Shown: one piece after another, positions 5,591 through 13,669 of the stretch | Numbering within the stretch: the first letter of the stretch is position 1 | Layout of the letters: every line of letters starts with the position of its first letter | NCBI GenBank assembly: GCA_934247125.1 | Contig: CAKQIZ010000037.1 | Span: 1-18,629 of the forward strand | DNA from: an uncultured Clostridia bacterium | Lineage (GTDB): Bacteria; Bacillota; Clostridia; Peptostreptococcales; Anaerovoracaceae | Length of the DNA stretch: 18,629 nucleotides | Direction of reading: 5' to 3' | Notes under the pieces: generated by a model | What the model was told of the DNA's origin: nothing | What the model saw: the letters and a program-made list of their open reading frames with translations, nothing else | The model's database searches: none | Translations under genes and position numbers: made by a program

Positions 5591-7870
5591 ATGCTGTTCA
5601 GGAAATTATGGAGGACTATGGGGCTGTACAAAGCGCAGTTCATCTCGATGATACTGATGGTCGCTCTGGGAGTCGGGATCTTCGTCGGCTTCAATATGGA
5701 GTGGTACAGCATAGACAAAAATACGAGCGCTTTCTTTGAAGAGACCGACTTTGCGGATTACAGGATCGTATCGCAGCAGGGATTTTCGAAAGATGATGTC
5801 GACAAGATAAAAGATCTTGATGAAGCGGAAACGGCGTCGAGGTTCATTTCCGTGCAGGCTGATGTAAAGGGCGAGAAGGGAAAATCCCTGGCGCTGACTG
5901 CGGTCGAGGATGAAGGGATATCGGATTTCAAGCTGATGAAGGGTGAAAAATACGACCCGGAAAGCAGCGACGGGATCTGGCTTTCTGACAAGTATGCCGC
6001 TGCCAACGATGTTAAGATCGGCGATGAGATGACGCTTTCATACAGAAATCTGGAGATAAGCGGAAAAGTGAAGGGGCTGATCAAGTCGTCGGAATATCTG
6101 ATCTGCGTGCGCGATGAGACGCAGCTGATGCCGGATCTGGAAACGTACGGCTATGCGTATATATCGCCGGCGATGTACGAGGATGCAGTCGGAATGGATT
6201 TTTATCCGCAGATAAATGTTATATCTGACAGTGGCAGGAAAGCATTCACCGAGGCTGTCGACGATGCGCTGGGCAAAACAACGCTCATACTTACAAAGGA
6301 TGAAAACATATCTTATTCGGGAGCGACAGGTGAGTCCGATGAAGGCAAGACGATGGGATCGATACTGCCTGTGCTGTTCCTGCTGATCGCGATACTGACT
6401 ATGGTCACGACTATGCACAGGCTGGCAGCACAGGAAAAGACACAGATCGGAACACTGAAGGCGCTCGGCTTCAAGGACAGACGCATACTCAGACACTACA
6501 CCTCATACGCGTTCATGGTAGCAGCGGCAGGTTCGGCCGCCGGTATCGCACTGGGATATTTCGTAGCGTGGTTCATCATGAATCCGGACGGCTCGATGGG
6601 TACATATCTGGATATGCCGGAGTGGAAGCTCTGCATGCCGTGGTTCTGCAGCGTGATCATCATAGCGCTGATCGTTCTGATGACTCTGATAGGATACCTT
6701 TCTGTGAAGAAGATGCTTCAGGGAACAGCTGCGGATGCGCTGAGACCGTATGCACCGAAGAAGATGAAGAAGCTTCTCATAGAAAAGACCTCTATCTGGG
6801 AGAAATGCGGCTTCGGTACGCGATGGAACCTCAGAGATATCATGAGACACAAGACGAGGACGCTGATGAGCATGACAGGCATCGTGGGCTGCACTTTGCT
6901 GATGGTCGGATCGCTGGGAATGAGAGATACGATGGAGGGATTCTTGGAACTCTACTATAACGGCGCCTCTAACTATTCGTCATGCATCCATGTTGCGGAG
7001 GATGCCACTGATGCGCAGAGACAGGAGCTTCTCGACAGGTATGACGGGGATTACAGCGGCTCGGTGAGCGTACAGATAGAAGACAAGGCTGTGGCACTCG
7101 ACATATACAGCGTGGAAAACGACAGAGTGCGCTTTCCGGATATAGAGAACGGTTATGAAAAGATAGGCGACAGCGGAGCGTATGTGTGCAAGAGGATTGC
7201 TGACGAATACGGCCTTGAAAAAGGCTGCCGTATCACGGTGAGTCCGTACGGATCTGATGACGAGTACGAACTTCGCATAGCAGGTGTGATAAGGTCTGTT
7301 TCGGAAAATATCGTGATCTCGCCGGAATATGCTGACAAGCTCGGCATAGGATATTCGATCGATTCGATATATACCGGTACAGACAAGAAAGATGTGGATA
7401 AGGACAGCAGTATCTCCAGTGTACAGTCAAAACAGTCTATCATGGATTCGTTCGATACGTTCATGGAGATAATGAACATGATGCTCGCCGTGCTCATAGT
7501 CGCAGCTGTGATACTCGGTATAGTCGTGCTTTACAATCTTGGAGTGATGAGCTATACTGAGCGATACCGCGAGATGGCGACGCTGAAAGTCGTAGGATTC
7601 AAGGACAGGGAAATAGGCAGGCTGCTGGTAAGTCAGAATATGTGGGTGACGGTTATAGGAATAATCATAGGCATACCGGCGGGAAGAGCTGTGCTGAAGT
7701 ATCTGCTCGATGCGATGGCTTCCGAGTATGAAATGAGGCTGATGACAGGTGCAGGCACTTACCTGTTCAGCACCCTGATGACACTGGCAGTGTCTCTGTT
7801 TGTAAGCCTGATGATAGCGAGGAAGAACAGAAAGATAGACATGGTAGAGGCGCTTAAAGGCGCAGAATGA
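5591..7870 (+). CDS. ABC transporter permease, FtsX/MacB type with eight helices
   Basis: The 759-residue protein is a tandem of two FtsX-like units. Helix 1 is near residues 15-35, followed by a large extracytoplasmic domain to about 250 (MacB periplasmic-core-like) and helices 2-4 around 255-370. Unit two repeats this, with helix 5 near 420-440, a second external domain to about 640 and helices 6-8 to the end. The cytoplasmic loops GTLKALGFKDRRI and ATLKVVGFKDREI are the same segment in both halves, evidence of internal duplication and the likely contact to the ATPase. An upstream ATG at 5573 overlaps the ATPase gene; the ATG at 5591 is preferred because GGAG (5580-5583) lies seven bases before it. 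Substrate unknown. The genes appear co-transcribed; the end lacks an obvious terminator. Confidence 0.92.
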   Translation: MLFRKLWRTMGLYKAQFISMILMVALGVGIFVGFNMEWYSIDKNTSAFFEETDFADYRIVSQQGFSKDDVDKIKDLDEAETASRFISVQADVKGEKGKSLALTAVEDEGISDFKLMKGEKYDPESSDGIWLSDKYAAANDVKIGDEMTLSYRNLEISGKVKGLIKSSEYLICVRDETQLMPDLETYGYAYISPAMYEDAVGMDFYPQINVISDSGRKAFTEAVDDALGKTTLILTKDENISYSGATGESDEGKTMGSILPVLFLLIAILTMVTTMHRLAAQEKTQIGTLKALGFKDRRILRHYTSYAFMVAAAGSAAGIALGYFVAWFIMNPDGSMGTYLDMPEWKLCMPWFCSVIIIALIVLMTLIGYLSVKKMLQGTAADALRPYAPKKMKKLLIEKTSIWEKCGFGTRWNLRDIMRHKTRTLMSMTGIVGCTLLMVGSLGMRDTMEGFLELYYNGASNYSSCIHVAEDATDAQRQELLDRYDGDYSGSVSVQIEDKAVALDIYSVENDRVRFPDIENGYEKIGDSGAYVCKRIADEYGLEKGCRITVSPYGSDDEYELRIAGVIRSVSENIVISPEYADKLGIGYSIDSIYTGTDKKDVDKDSSISSVQSKQSIMDSFDTFMEIMNMMLAVLIVAAVILGIVVLYNLGVMSYTERYREMATLKVVGFKDREIGRLLVSQNMWVTVIGIIIGIPAGRAVLKYLLDAMASEYEMRLMTGAGTYLFSTLMTLAVSLFVSLMIARKNRKIDMVEALKGAE

Positions 7871-8260
7871 TAAAAAAGTCGTGCAGTGCGGGATACGCAT
7901 AGCACAGGACTGCATACAGAGCGATCCGCTGAATACAGAGATATACGGGATCCGGACGCTTGGCAAGATGATGTTTCGTTTTTGGCCGGGTTGAGTTATA
8001 ATGCAGTATATGAACAGGAGATTGCGAAATACGATTCTGATCGTTGTGATGCTGTGAACGATCCGTGGACGTCGGGATCGTCAAATATATACTGAAGCCG
8101 ATAGAACCGCAGCAGCTCGAAGAAGCACTGCTGAAATGCGACAGGGGAACAGTACAGACCGGCGGCAAGTGAGATCAATACAAGAGCGTGCAGCGACTGG
8201 CTGTGCTTTGAAAAGATATGAATATAGCTGTAGAAGTCTTTCGGAAGGGGGCAACAACAA
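7871..8260 (+). other. Gene-poor stretch with a decayed response-regulator fragment
   Basis: These 390 bases hold no intact gene. A consensus TATAAT (7997-8002) lacks a good -35 box. A 69-codon open frame at 7886-8095 has no ribosome site. The readable content is a receiver-domain remnant at 8050-8172. No terminator with a U-run is seen after the permease gene. Confidence 0.5.
8050..8172 (+). pseudogene. Response-regulator receiver domain remnant
   Basis: A frame ending at TGA 8170-8172 reads VKYILKPIEPQQLEEALLKC and then a short tail. The K-P after two aliphatics, then an acidic-rich alpha-5 helix, is the hallmark of the conserved lysine region at the end of receiver domains (compare DYLLKPVxPEEL). 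Nothing upstream in any frame shows the phospho-acceptor aspartate; the frame is closed by a TGA at 8047-8049, and no output domain follows. It is therefore a C-terminal fragment of a lost regulator, perhaps one that governed the preceding ABC transporter. Confidence 0.55.
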
Positions 8261-9049
8261 ATGGAAGACATACTGGTAAGAAAAGAAGGACACATAGCAT
8301 TCGTGACGATCGATCGTCCGAAAGTACTGAACGCATTCCGTTCACAGACTCTCAGGGAGCTGACTGAAGCGGTGATCGCGGCGGGAAGTGATCCCGATAA
8401 TTACGTGATAATACTGAACAGCTCTATAGGCAAGGCGTTCACAGCAGGCGGCGATATAAACGAGGAAAGTCAGCTGACCGAAGAGACAGCGGCGGATTTT
8501 TCGAGAAGAGGGCAGGCATGCGCCATGGCGATATACAACAGCCCTGTTCCTGTGATCGCGGCAGTGGACGGATATGCGCTGGGCGGCGGTATGGAACTGA
8601 TACTTGCAGCTGATATAACGATCGCTGCAAAGACTGCAAAGATCGGCGTGCCGACGATAAATCTCGGAGGCATACCGTGCTGGACTGCAACGCAGCTGCT
8701 GCCGAGGATCGTGGGACCGTCGTGTGCTGCGGACATACTGCTGACTGGCAGGATGCTTAGCGCGGAGGAGTGCTACAGGCTCCATCTGGTAGAGTATCTG
8801 ACGGAAAAAGATGAGCTGATGGACAAGGCGATGGAGGTCGCATCGGTGATCGCAGACAAATCGCCTAACGCTGTCAGACTGATGCGCCAGGCGATCAAGC
8901 AGGGGCTGGAGCTGCCGCTGCAGGATGCGCTCGGACTGGAGCAGGAGCTGTTCGCAGAGTGCTACAGGAGTGACGACAGGGCTGAGGCTGTCACGGCATT
9001 CCTTGAGAAGAGACCGCATAAGCCGTACAGGAATCGTGACGGGAAATAA
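8261..9049 (+). CDS. Enoyl-CoA hydratase/isomerase (crotonase) family protein
   Basis: This 262-residue protein has the crotonase fold. The oxyanion-hole segments are AFTAGGDI (59-66) and ALGGGMEL (106-113), and the CoA-binding N-terminal strand IAFVTIDRPKVLNAF (12-26) is intact. Compared with mammalian enoyl-CoA hydratase, the two catalytic glutamates are replaced. The GxPEI motif reads GVPTI (Thr132), and the second glutamate position is Asp158 in CAADILLTG. The usual GGTQ loop reads CWTATQLL. Classical hydratase chemistry is therefore doubtful; an isomerase, decarboxylase, thioesterase or other acyl-CoA reaction is more likely. GGAAGGGGG lies about 11 bases before the ATG. No beta-oxidation partner genes are next to it. 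Confidence 0.85.
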   Translation: MEDILVRKEGHIAFVTIDRPKVLNAFRSQTLRELTEAVIAAGSDPDNYVIILNSSIGKAFTAGGDINEESQLTEETAADFSRRGQACAMAIYNSPVPVIAAVDGYALGGGMELILAADITIAAKTAKIGVPTINLGGIPCWTATQLLPRIVGPSCAADILLTGRMLSAEECYRLHLVEYLTEKDELMDKAMEVASVIADKSPNAVRLMRQAIKQGLELPLQDALGLEQELFAECYRSDDRAEAVTAFLEKRPHKPYRNRDGK

Positions 9050-9080
9050 CAGTAAATAAACGCGAATAAAAACAAAGAAA

Positions 9081-9158
9081 AAAGAGCTGATACAGGCTGC
9101 ATCAGTCATATGGTATGCTCCCTTTTGGGGGTGTGATGCAGCCGGACAGCTCTTTTTT
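9081..9158. terminator. Bidirectional terminator between convergent genes
   Basis: AAAGAGCTG...GGCTGCATCA pairs with TGATGCAGCC...CAGCTCTTT, giving two stacked stems. The plus side ends in TCTTTTTT and the minus side runs into a run of A residues read as U. It can stop both the crotonase transcript and the hydCBA transcript. Confidence 0.85.
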
Positions 9159-9217
9159 CGTGTCATCAGTGCCATTAATGAAGGCTTTAATGTTTGAGGT
9201 CGATCATTATTTCATTA

Positions 9218-10960
9218 TCAGTCTCTGTAACTTTTCCTAGGCCTGTAGTGCGTGTGGAGCAGCTGGTGAGCCTTGCTGCCGTTTGCCATACCGAGGAAGT
9301 CCTTGTACAGTCTCTTGACTGCAGGATTGTTATGGGATTTTCTGATATATGTGTTTCTGTCTTCCCTGTACAGCCCTTTTGCTCTCTCTTCCTTGATGTC
9401 GATCCAGTTGCGCACATCTGAGAGCTGGAGCGGCTGACCGCCTCCGTTGATGCAGCCGCCGGGACATGCCATGATCTCTACGAAGTGGAATTCTTCACCG
9501 GCTTCGATGGCATCCATCAGTTTTCGGGCATTGCCGAGTCCATGAGCCACTGCAGCACGGATGTTGAGATCGTTGATCTTTATCGAAGCAATCTTGATGC
9601 CTTCAAGCCCGCGTATATCTTCGTACTCGAAGTTGTCCGCAGAGCTTCCTGTTAGCAGATCGGACACGGTCCTCAGTGCAGCCTCCATAACGCCGCCTGT
9701 GGTGCCGAATATCACGCCGGCGCCTGACGCGTTGCCGAACGGTGTATCGAAATCGCTGTCTCCGAGGTCAGGAAAATCTATACCGGAGTCGTATATCATC
9801 GTAGCGAGCTCTCTCGTCGTGATGACGATATCGACATCAGCCAGACCGTTCACTGACATTTCAGGTCTTGCAGCTTCGAATTTCTTGGCAGTGCAAGGCA
9901 TTACCGATACGACTACGATATCTTCAGGATCTATGTCGTTTTTCTCAGCATAATACGTTTTCAGGATGGCGCCGAACATCTGGTGCGGTGATTTGCATGT
10001 CGACAGGTTGTCGAGCATGTCAGGATAATTGTGTTCGCAGAACTTTATCCATCCGGGTGAGCACGATGTTATCAGAGGAAGCTTGCCGCCGCCTCTTATC
10101 CTGTCGATCAGCTCCGCACCTTCTTCCATTATCGTCAGATCGGCGCCGGTATCTGTATCGAACACCTTGTCGAATCCCAGCATCCTCAGCGCTGTCACCA
10201 TCTTGCCGGTGACAGGAGTGCCTATAGGCATGTCGAAGTCTTCGCCGAGTGCGACTCTGACTGCCGGAGCTGTCTGTGCGATGACATGCTTTGAAGGATC
10301 GTGTATAGCTTCCCATACCTTATCCATGTCTCTCTTTTCGCGGAGTGCGGCCACAGGACATACATTGATGCACTGACCGCAGTTGACACAAGGCGTATTG
10401 CTGAGCGACATATTGAACGGTGATGCCACCTGCGTATTGAAGCCTCTGTTCACAACATCTATAACGCCGACCGTCTGCACGTTTTTGCATACGCTGACGC
10501 ACCTTCTGCAAAGTATGCACTTGTTCGGATCCCTCACGATTGAGGTGCCTATATCCAGAGGCATCTTCTTGCTCTCTCCTTCAAAGCGCACTTCTCCGAC
10601 TGACAGCTTGTTTGCCAGAGCCTGGAGTTCGCAGTCCATCCAGCTTCGCGAGCATGTCTGGCATCTCGCATTGTGGTTCGAAAGTATGAGCTCGAGGTTG
10701 ACCTTTCTCGCTTCCATTACCTTAGGTGTGTGAGTGTATACCTCCATGCCTTCTGAAACCGGATGTACACATGCAGCCTGCAGTGCACGGGCGCCCTTTA
10801 CTTCAACGACGCACATCCTGCAGCAGCCGATCTCGTTGATGTTCTTGAGGTAGCAGAGCGTAGGTATGTTGATGTTCACTTCCTTTGCAGCCTCAAGTAT
10901 CGTATAGTTTTCCGGAACATATAAATTAATGCCGTCTATTGTTATATTCACTTTGTTCAT
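9218..10960 (-). CDS. hydA: [FeFe]-hydrogenase catalytic subunit HydA (NADH/ferredoxin-linked, trimeric type)
   Basis: This 580-residue subunit makes or oxidises H2 at the H-cluster. Domains in order are: an N-terminal [2Fe-2S] ferredoxin-like domain (C36, GCCRMC 45-50, C64); a His/Cys [4Fe-4S] region (H96, C100, C103, C110); two [4Fe-4S] clusters (CILCRRCVSVCK 148-159, CVNCGQCINVCP 191-202); the H-cluster domain with L1 TSCSPGW (298-304), L2 MPCTAKKFEA (354-363) and L3 MACPGGCINGGGQP (497-510); and the C-terminal small-subunit tail. L1 has serine where the textbook motif TSCCPxW has its second cysteine. The size fits the shorter M3 layout without an extra C-terminal [2Fe-2S] domain. GGAGG lies 11 bases before the ATG, and the gap after hydB is 22 bases. 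Confidence 0.95.
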   Translation of the reverse strand: MNKVNITIDGINLYVPENYTILEAAKEVNINIPTLCYLKNINEIGCCRMCVVEVKGARALQAACVHPVSEGMEVYTHTPKVMEARKVNLELILSNHNARCQTCSRSWMDCELQALANKLSVGEVRFEGESKKMPLDIGTSIVRDPNKCILCRRCVSVCKNVQTVGVIDVVNRGFNTQVASPFNMSLSNTPCVNCGQCINVCPVAALREKRDMDKVWEAIHDPSKHVIAQTAPAVRVALGEDFDMPIGTPVTGKMVTALRMLGFDKVFDTDTGADLTIMEEGAELIDRIRGGGKLPLITSCSPGWIKFCEHNYPDMLDNLSTCKSPHQMFGAILKTYYAEKNDIDPEDIVVVSVMPCTAKKFEAARPEMSVNGLADVDIVITTRELATMIYDSGIDFPDLGDSDFDTPFGNASGAGVIFGTTGGVMEAALRTVSDLLTGSSADNFEYEDIRGLEGIKIASIKINDLNIRAAVAHGLGNARKLMDAIEAGEEFHFVEIMACPGGCINGGGQPLQLSDVRNWIDIKEERAKGLYREDRNTYIRKSHNNPAVKRLYKDFLGMANGSKAHQLLHTHYRPRKSYRD

Positions 10961-10982
10961 TTTTTACGCGACCTCCTTCATA

Positions 10983-12872
10983 TTATGCGTTCTTGAGAAT
11001 GGACTTGAACGGACATTTTTCCATACAGATGCCGCACTTGACGCATTTATCCTGATCGATAACGAATGGAGTGTTTTTGTCGCCCGAAATAGCACCGGCA
11101 GGGCAGTTCTTCTTGCAGATGCTGCAGCGCTTGCAGGTGCTTTCGAAGATGATGTATCTCACCATGGATTTGCATACGCCGGCAGGACATTTCTTGTCGA
11201 CTACGTGTGCCATGTATTCATCTCTGAAGTATCTCATCGTGGAAAGGACAGGGTTAGGTGCTGTCTGGCCGAGTCCGCAGAGGGCCGAGGCCTTGATGTT
11301 CCTGGCTAGGATCTCAAGCTTTTCGAGATCTTCGACCTGGCCTTTTCCTTCTGTGATCCTCGTGACGATCTCAAGCATCCTCTTGGTGCCGATCCTGCAC
11401 GGAGGACATTTGCCGCATGATTCATCGACCGTGAACTCCAGGAAGAACTTGGCCAGATCGACCATGCAGGTGTCTTCGTCCATTACGATCAGACCGCCTG
11501 AGCCCATCATCGAGCCGAGTGCGATGAGAGAATCGTAGTCTATAGGAGTATCGAGTTCGGATGCAGGTATGCAGCCGCCTGACGGACCGCCTGTCTGCGC
11601 CGCCTTGAATTCCTTGCCGTTAGGTATGCCTCCGCCTATATCGTAGATGATCTCGCGAAGAGTCGTTCCCATAGGGATCTCCACAAGACCTGTGTTGTTT
11701 ATCTTGCCTCCTACAGCGAAAACTTTGGTTCCTTTTGACTTTTCAGTACCGATGTTTGCGAACCATTCCGCACCCCTGAGTATTATCATCGGGATATTTG
11801 CATATGTTTCAACGTTGTTCAGTATCGTAGGCTGTCCGAACAGACCCTTGACTGCAGGGAAAGGCGGTCTTGGCTTAGGCTCGCCGCGGTGTCCTTCGAC
11901 AGAAGTCATCAGTGCAGTCTCTTCGCCGCATACGAAAGCACCGGCGCCGAGTCTGACGTCGAGATTGAAGTCGAAGCCTGTGCCGAATATGTCTTTGCCC
12001 AGCAGTCCGTATTCTCTGGCCTGGTTTATCGCGATCGTGAGTCTTTCAACGGCGATTGGATATTCAGCTCTGACATAGACGTAACCCTGGTTTGCTCCGA
12101 TGGCATATCCGGCGATAGTCATCGCTTCTATAACTGAGTGAGGGTCGCCTTCGAGGACTGATCTGTCCATGAATGCGCCGGGGTCGCCTTCATCGGCATT
12201 GCAGCAGACATATTTCTGTGCGATCTGCTGAGAAGCGGCAAAGGCCCATTTAACACCTGTCGGGAAGCCTCCGCCTCCGCGTCCTCTGAGCTGAGAATCC
12301 TTTATCGTATCTATGACGTCTTCAGGCTCCATCTTAGTGAGGACTTTTTCAAGTGCCAGGTATCCGTCGCGCGCTATGTATTCATCGATGTTCTCAGGGT
12401 TTATCGCACCGCAGTTCCTGAGTGCGACACGTTTCTGTTTCGAGAAGAAATCGACATTCTCGAGAGCGTTTTCGATCTTTTCGGCTTCCTTGTCTCCGGC
12501 CAGAAGTCTTCGTACAGGAGCACCGTTCTTGATGTGACTTTCGAAGATCTCGTTCACATCTTCCGGCTGGACCAGAGTGTACATGATGTGTTCGGGATAG
12601 AACATCATGATGGGGCCTTCTGCGCAGAGCCCGAAGCATCCTGTCTTGATGATCTTGATGTCATCTTCGAGCTGGTTTATCTTGATCAGGATTTCCAGTC
12701 CCTCGATGATCTTCATGGAGCCTGAGGACGTGCATCCTGTTCCTCCGCATACCATGATGTGCATTTTTCCGCCTTCTTTAGTAGGCGATGCATCCGGGTT
12801 TACACGGATCATGAGGTCGGCCTGTTTGCTTTCTCTTATTCTATTGATATCCGCAATGCTTTTTATCATCAT
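10983..12872 (-). CDS. hydB: Hydrogenase subunit HydB (NuoF-like, NADH- and FMN-binding)
   Basis: The 629-residue protein accepts or donates electrons to NAD(H) through FMN. A thioredoxin-like [2Fe-2S] domain comes first (C42, C47, C79, C83). The NuoF core has the FMN loop RGRGGGGFPTG (196-206), the NADH loop GAGAFVCGEETAL and the N3-type cluster ESCGKCPPCR (484-493). A C-terminal bacterial ferredoxin domain has two [4Fe-4S] sets (C580/583/586/590 and C610/613/616/620). This order is that of HydB of bifurcating hydrogenases and of NADP-reducing relatives. Two adjacent ATG codons follow AGGAGG, at 12872 and 12869; the second has the better seven-base spacing, so the product may be one residue shorter. 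It is the middle gene of hydCBA, eight bases after hydC. Confidence 0.95.
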   Translation of the reverse strand: MMIKSIADINRIRESKQADLMIRVNPDASPTKEGGKMHIMVCGGTGCTSSGSMKIIEGLEILIKINQLEDDIKIIKTGCFGLCAEGPIMMFYPEHIMYTLVQPEDVNEIFESHIKNGAPVRRLLAGDKEAEKIENALENVDFFSKQKRVALRNCGAINPENIDEYIARDGYLALEKVLTKMEPEDVIDTIKDSQLRGRGGGGFPTGVKWAFAASQQIAQKYVCCNADEGDPGAFMDRSVLEGDPHSVIEAMTIAGYAIGANQGYVYVRAEYPIAVERLTIAINQAREYGLLGKDIFGTGFDFNLDVRLGAGAFVCGEETALMTSVEGHRGEPKPRPPFPAVKGLFGQPTILNNVETYANIPMIILRGAEWFANIGTEKSKGTKVFAVGGKINNTGLVEIPMGTTLREIIYDIGGGIPNGKEFKAAQTGGPSGGCIPASELDTPIDYDSLIALGSMMGSGGLIVMDEDTCMVDLAKFFLEFTVDESCGKCPPCRIGTKRMLEIVTRITEGKGQVEDLEKLEILARNIKASALCGLGQTAPNPVLSTMRYFRDEYMAHVVDKKCPAGVCKSMVRYIIFESTCKRCSICKKNCPAGAISGDKNTPFVIDQDKCVKCGICMEKCPFKSILKNA

Positions 12873-12880
12873 TCCACCTC

Positions 12881-13375
12881 CTAAAGCTTGTCGAATCTGT
12901 CGATTATGCCGTCGACGTCATCAGGCACCAGTTTGCCGAAGACCTCGTCGTTGATCGTCACTACAGGTGCCAGTCCGCATGCTCCGATACAGCGGCACGC
13001 ATCGAGAGAGTATCTGCCGTCTTCCGTACATTCTCCGACATCGATCGAAAGCCTTGTCTTGAATTTGTCAAGGATATCGTTAGCCCCCTTGACATAGCAT
13101 GCAGTACCCATGCATACGTTGATCTGGTACTTGCCTTTAGGATTTATGGAAAACTGTGTGTAAAAGCTTACTACGCCGTATACCTCGGCCAGAGGGATCT
13201 CCAGCTTTTCAGCGATATCTCGCTGTACTTCAAGCGGCAGGTAGCCGTATATTTCCTGCGCTTCGTGGAGTACAGGGATGAGTGCGCCCTGAGTATCTTT
13301 GTACTTTGCAATGATTTCGTCTAGTTTTGCAGCGTTTTCTTTCGCTGTGGTACACATCGTGCAACTGTTGCTCAT
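12881..13375 (-). CDS. hydC: Hydrogenase subunit HydC (NuoE-like [2Fe-2S] protein)
   Basis: The 164-residue thioredoxin-fold ferredoxin passes electrons in the HydABC complex. The [2Fe-2S] ligands are C88 and C93 (CMGTAC) and C129 and C133 (CIGAC), in the C-x4-C...C-x3-C order of NuoE. The helical N-terminal part, including the YGYLPLEV segment, is complete. The start at 13375 is preferred to upstream ATG codons because AAAGGAG lies six bases before it; the longer reading would extend into the promoter. The extra CTMC pair at residues 5-8 is unusual and could be a redox or metal site, or have no role. It is the first gene of the operon. Confidence 0.94.
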   Translation of the reverse strand: MSNSCTMCTTAKENAAKLDEIIAKYKDTQGALIPVLHEAQEIYGYLPLEVQRDIAEKLEIPLAEVYGVVSFYTQFSINPKGKYQINVCMGTACYVKGANDILDKFKTRLSIDVGECTEDGRYSLDACRCIGACGLAPVVTINDEVFGKLVPDDVDGIIDRFDKL

Positions 13376-13435
13376 GCAAATCTCCTTTCGTGGGTTACGT
13401 GATTCTGAAAATTGCGATTTTTGGAAACTATCCAT

Positions 13436-13465
13436 ATAATACAATTATTCTCAACAAGCTGTCAA
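13436..13465 (-). promoter_or_regulatory. Promoter of the hydCBA operon
   Basis: On the minus strand a consensus -35 TTGACA (13465-13460), an 18-base spacer and TATTAT (13441-13436) precede hydC by about 60 bases. The spacer begins with TTGTTGA, which resembles one half of a Rex operator, but the other half is not recognisable. Confidence 0.75.
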
Positions 13466-13493
13466 TAAAAAAGGAAGGCATATTACTGAAAAT

Positions 13494-13536
13494 CGTTAAA
13501 AAAATATCCGGAGATGCGAACAGGCGCATCCCCGGA
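13494..13536 (-). terminator. Intrinsic terminator of the flavoprotein gene
   Basis: TCCGGAGATGCG (13507-13518) pairs with CGCATCCCCGGA (13525-13536) over 11 of 12 bases. Read on the minus strand, ATATTTTTTT follows. It lies about 130 bases after the flavoprotein stop and just ahead of the hydCBA promoter, separating the two minus-strand transcripts. Confidence 0.8.
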
Positions 13537-13669
13537 ATGTGGCAGATCTTTATCACGTTTTAAAAGAAAGATGATGAAAGTGATGTGTTTTTTTTTGATG
13601 GCAAAAACGCTACATATGTAATCGTTTATGAATCTGTACATAGTATAGGACCGCCAGCCTGCAGTCATA

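Noticed and set aside
7886..8095. 69-codon open frame after the permease gene
   Set aside because: No ribosome site and no recognised motif; it overlaps the receiver-domain remnant in another frame.
8342..9175. Long open frame (277 codons) on the strand opposite the crotonase gene
   Set aside because: Rich in Arg, His, Ser and Cys as expected of an antisense shadow, with no fold recognisable; the plus strand carries clear crotonase motifs.
13442..13459. Rex operator in the hydCBA promoter
   Set aside because: Only the TTGTTGA half fits; the opposite half matches at about one of seven positions, so no operator is annotated.
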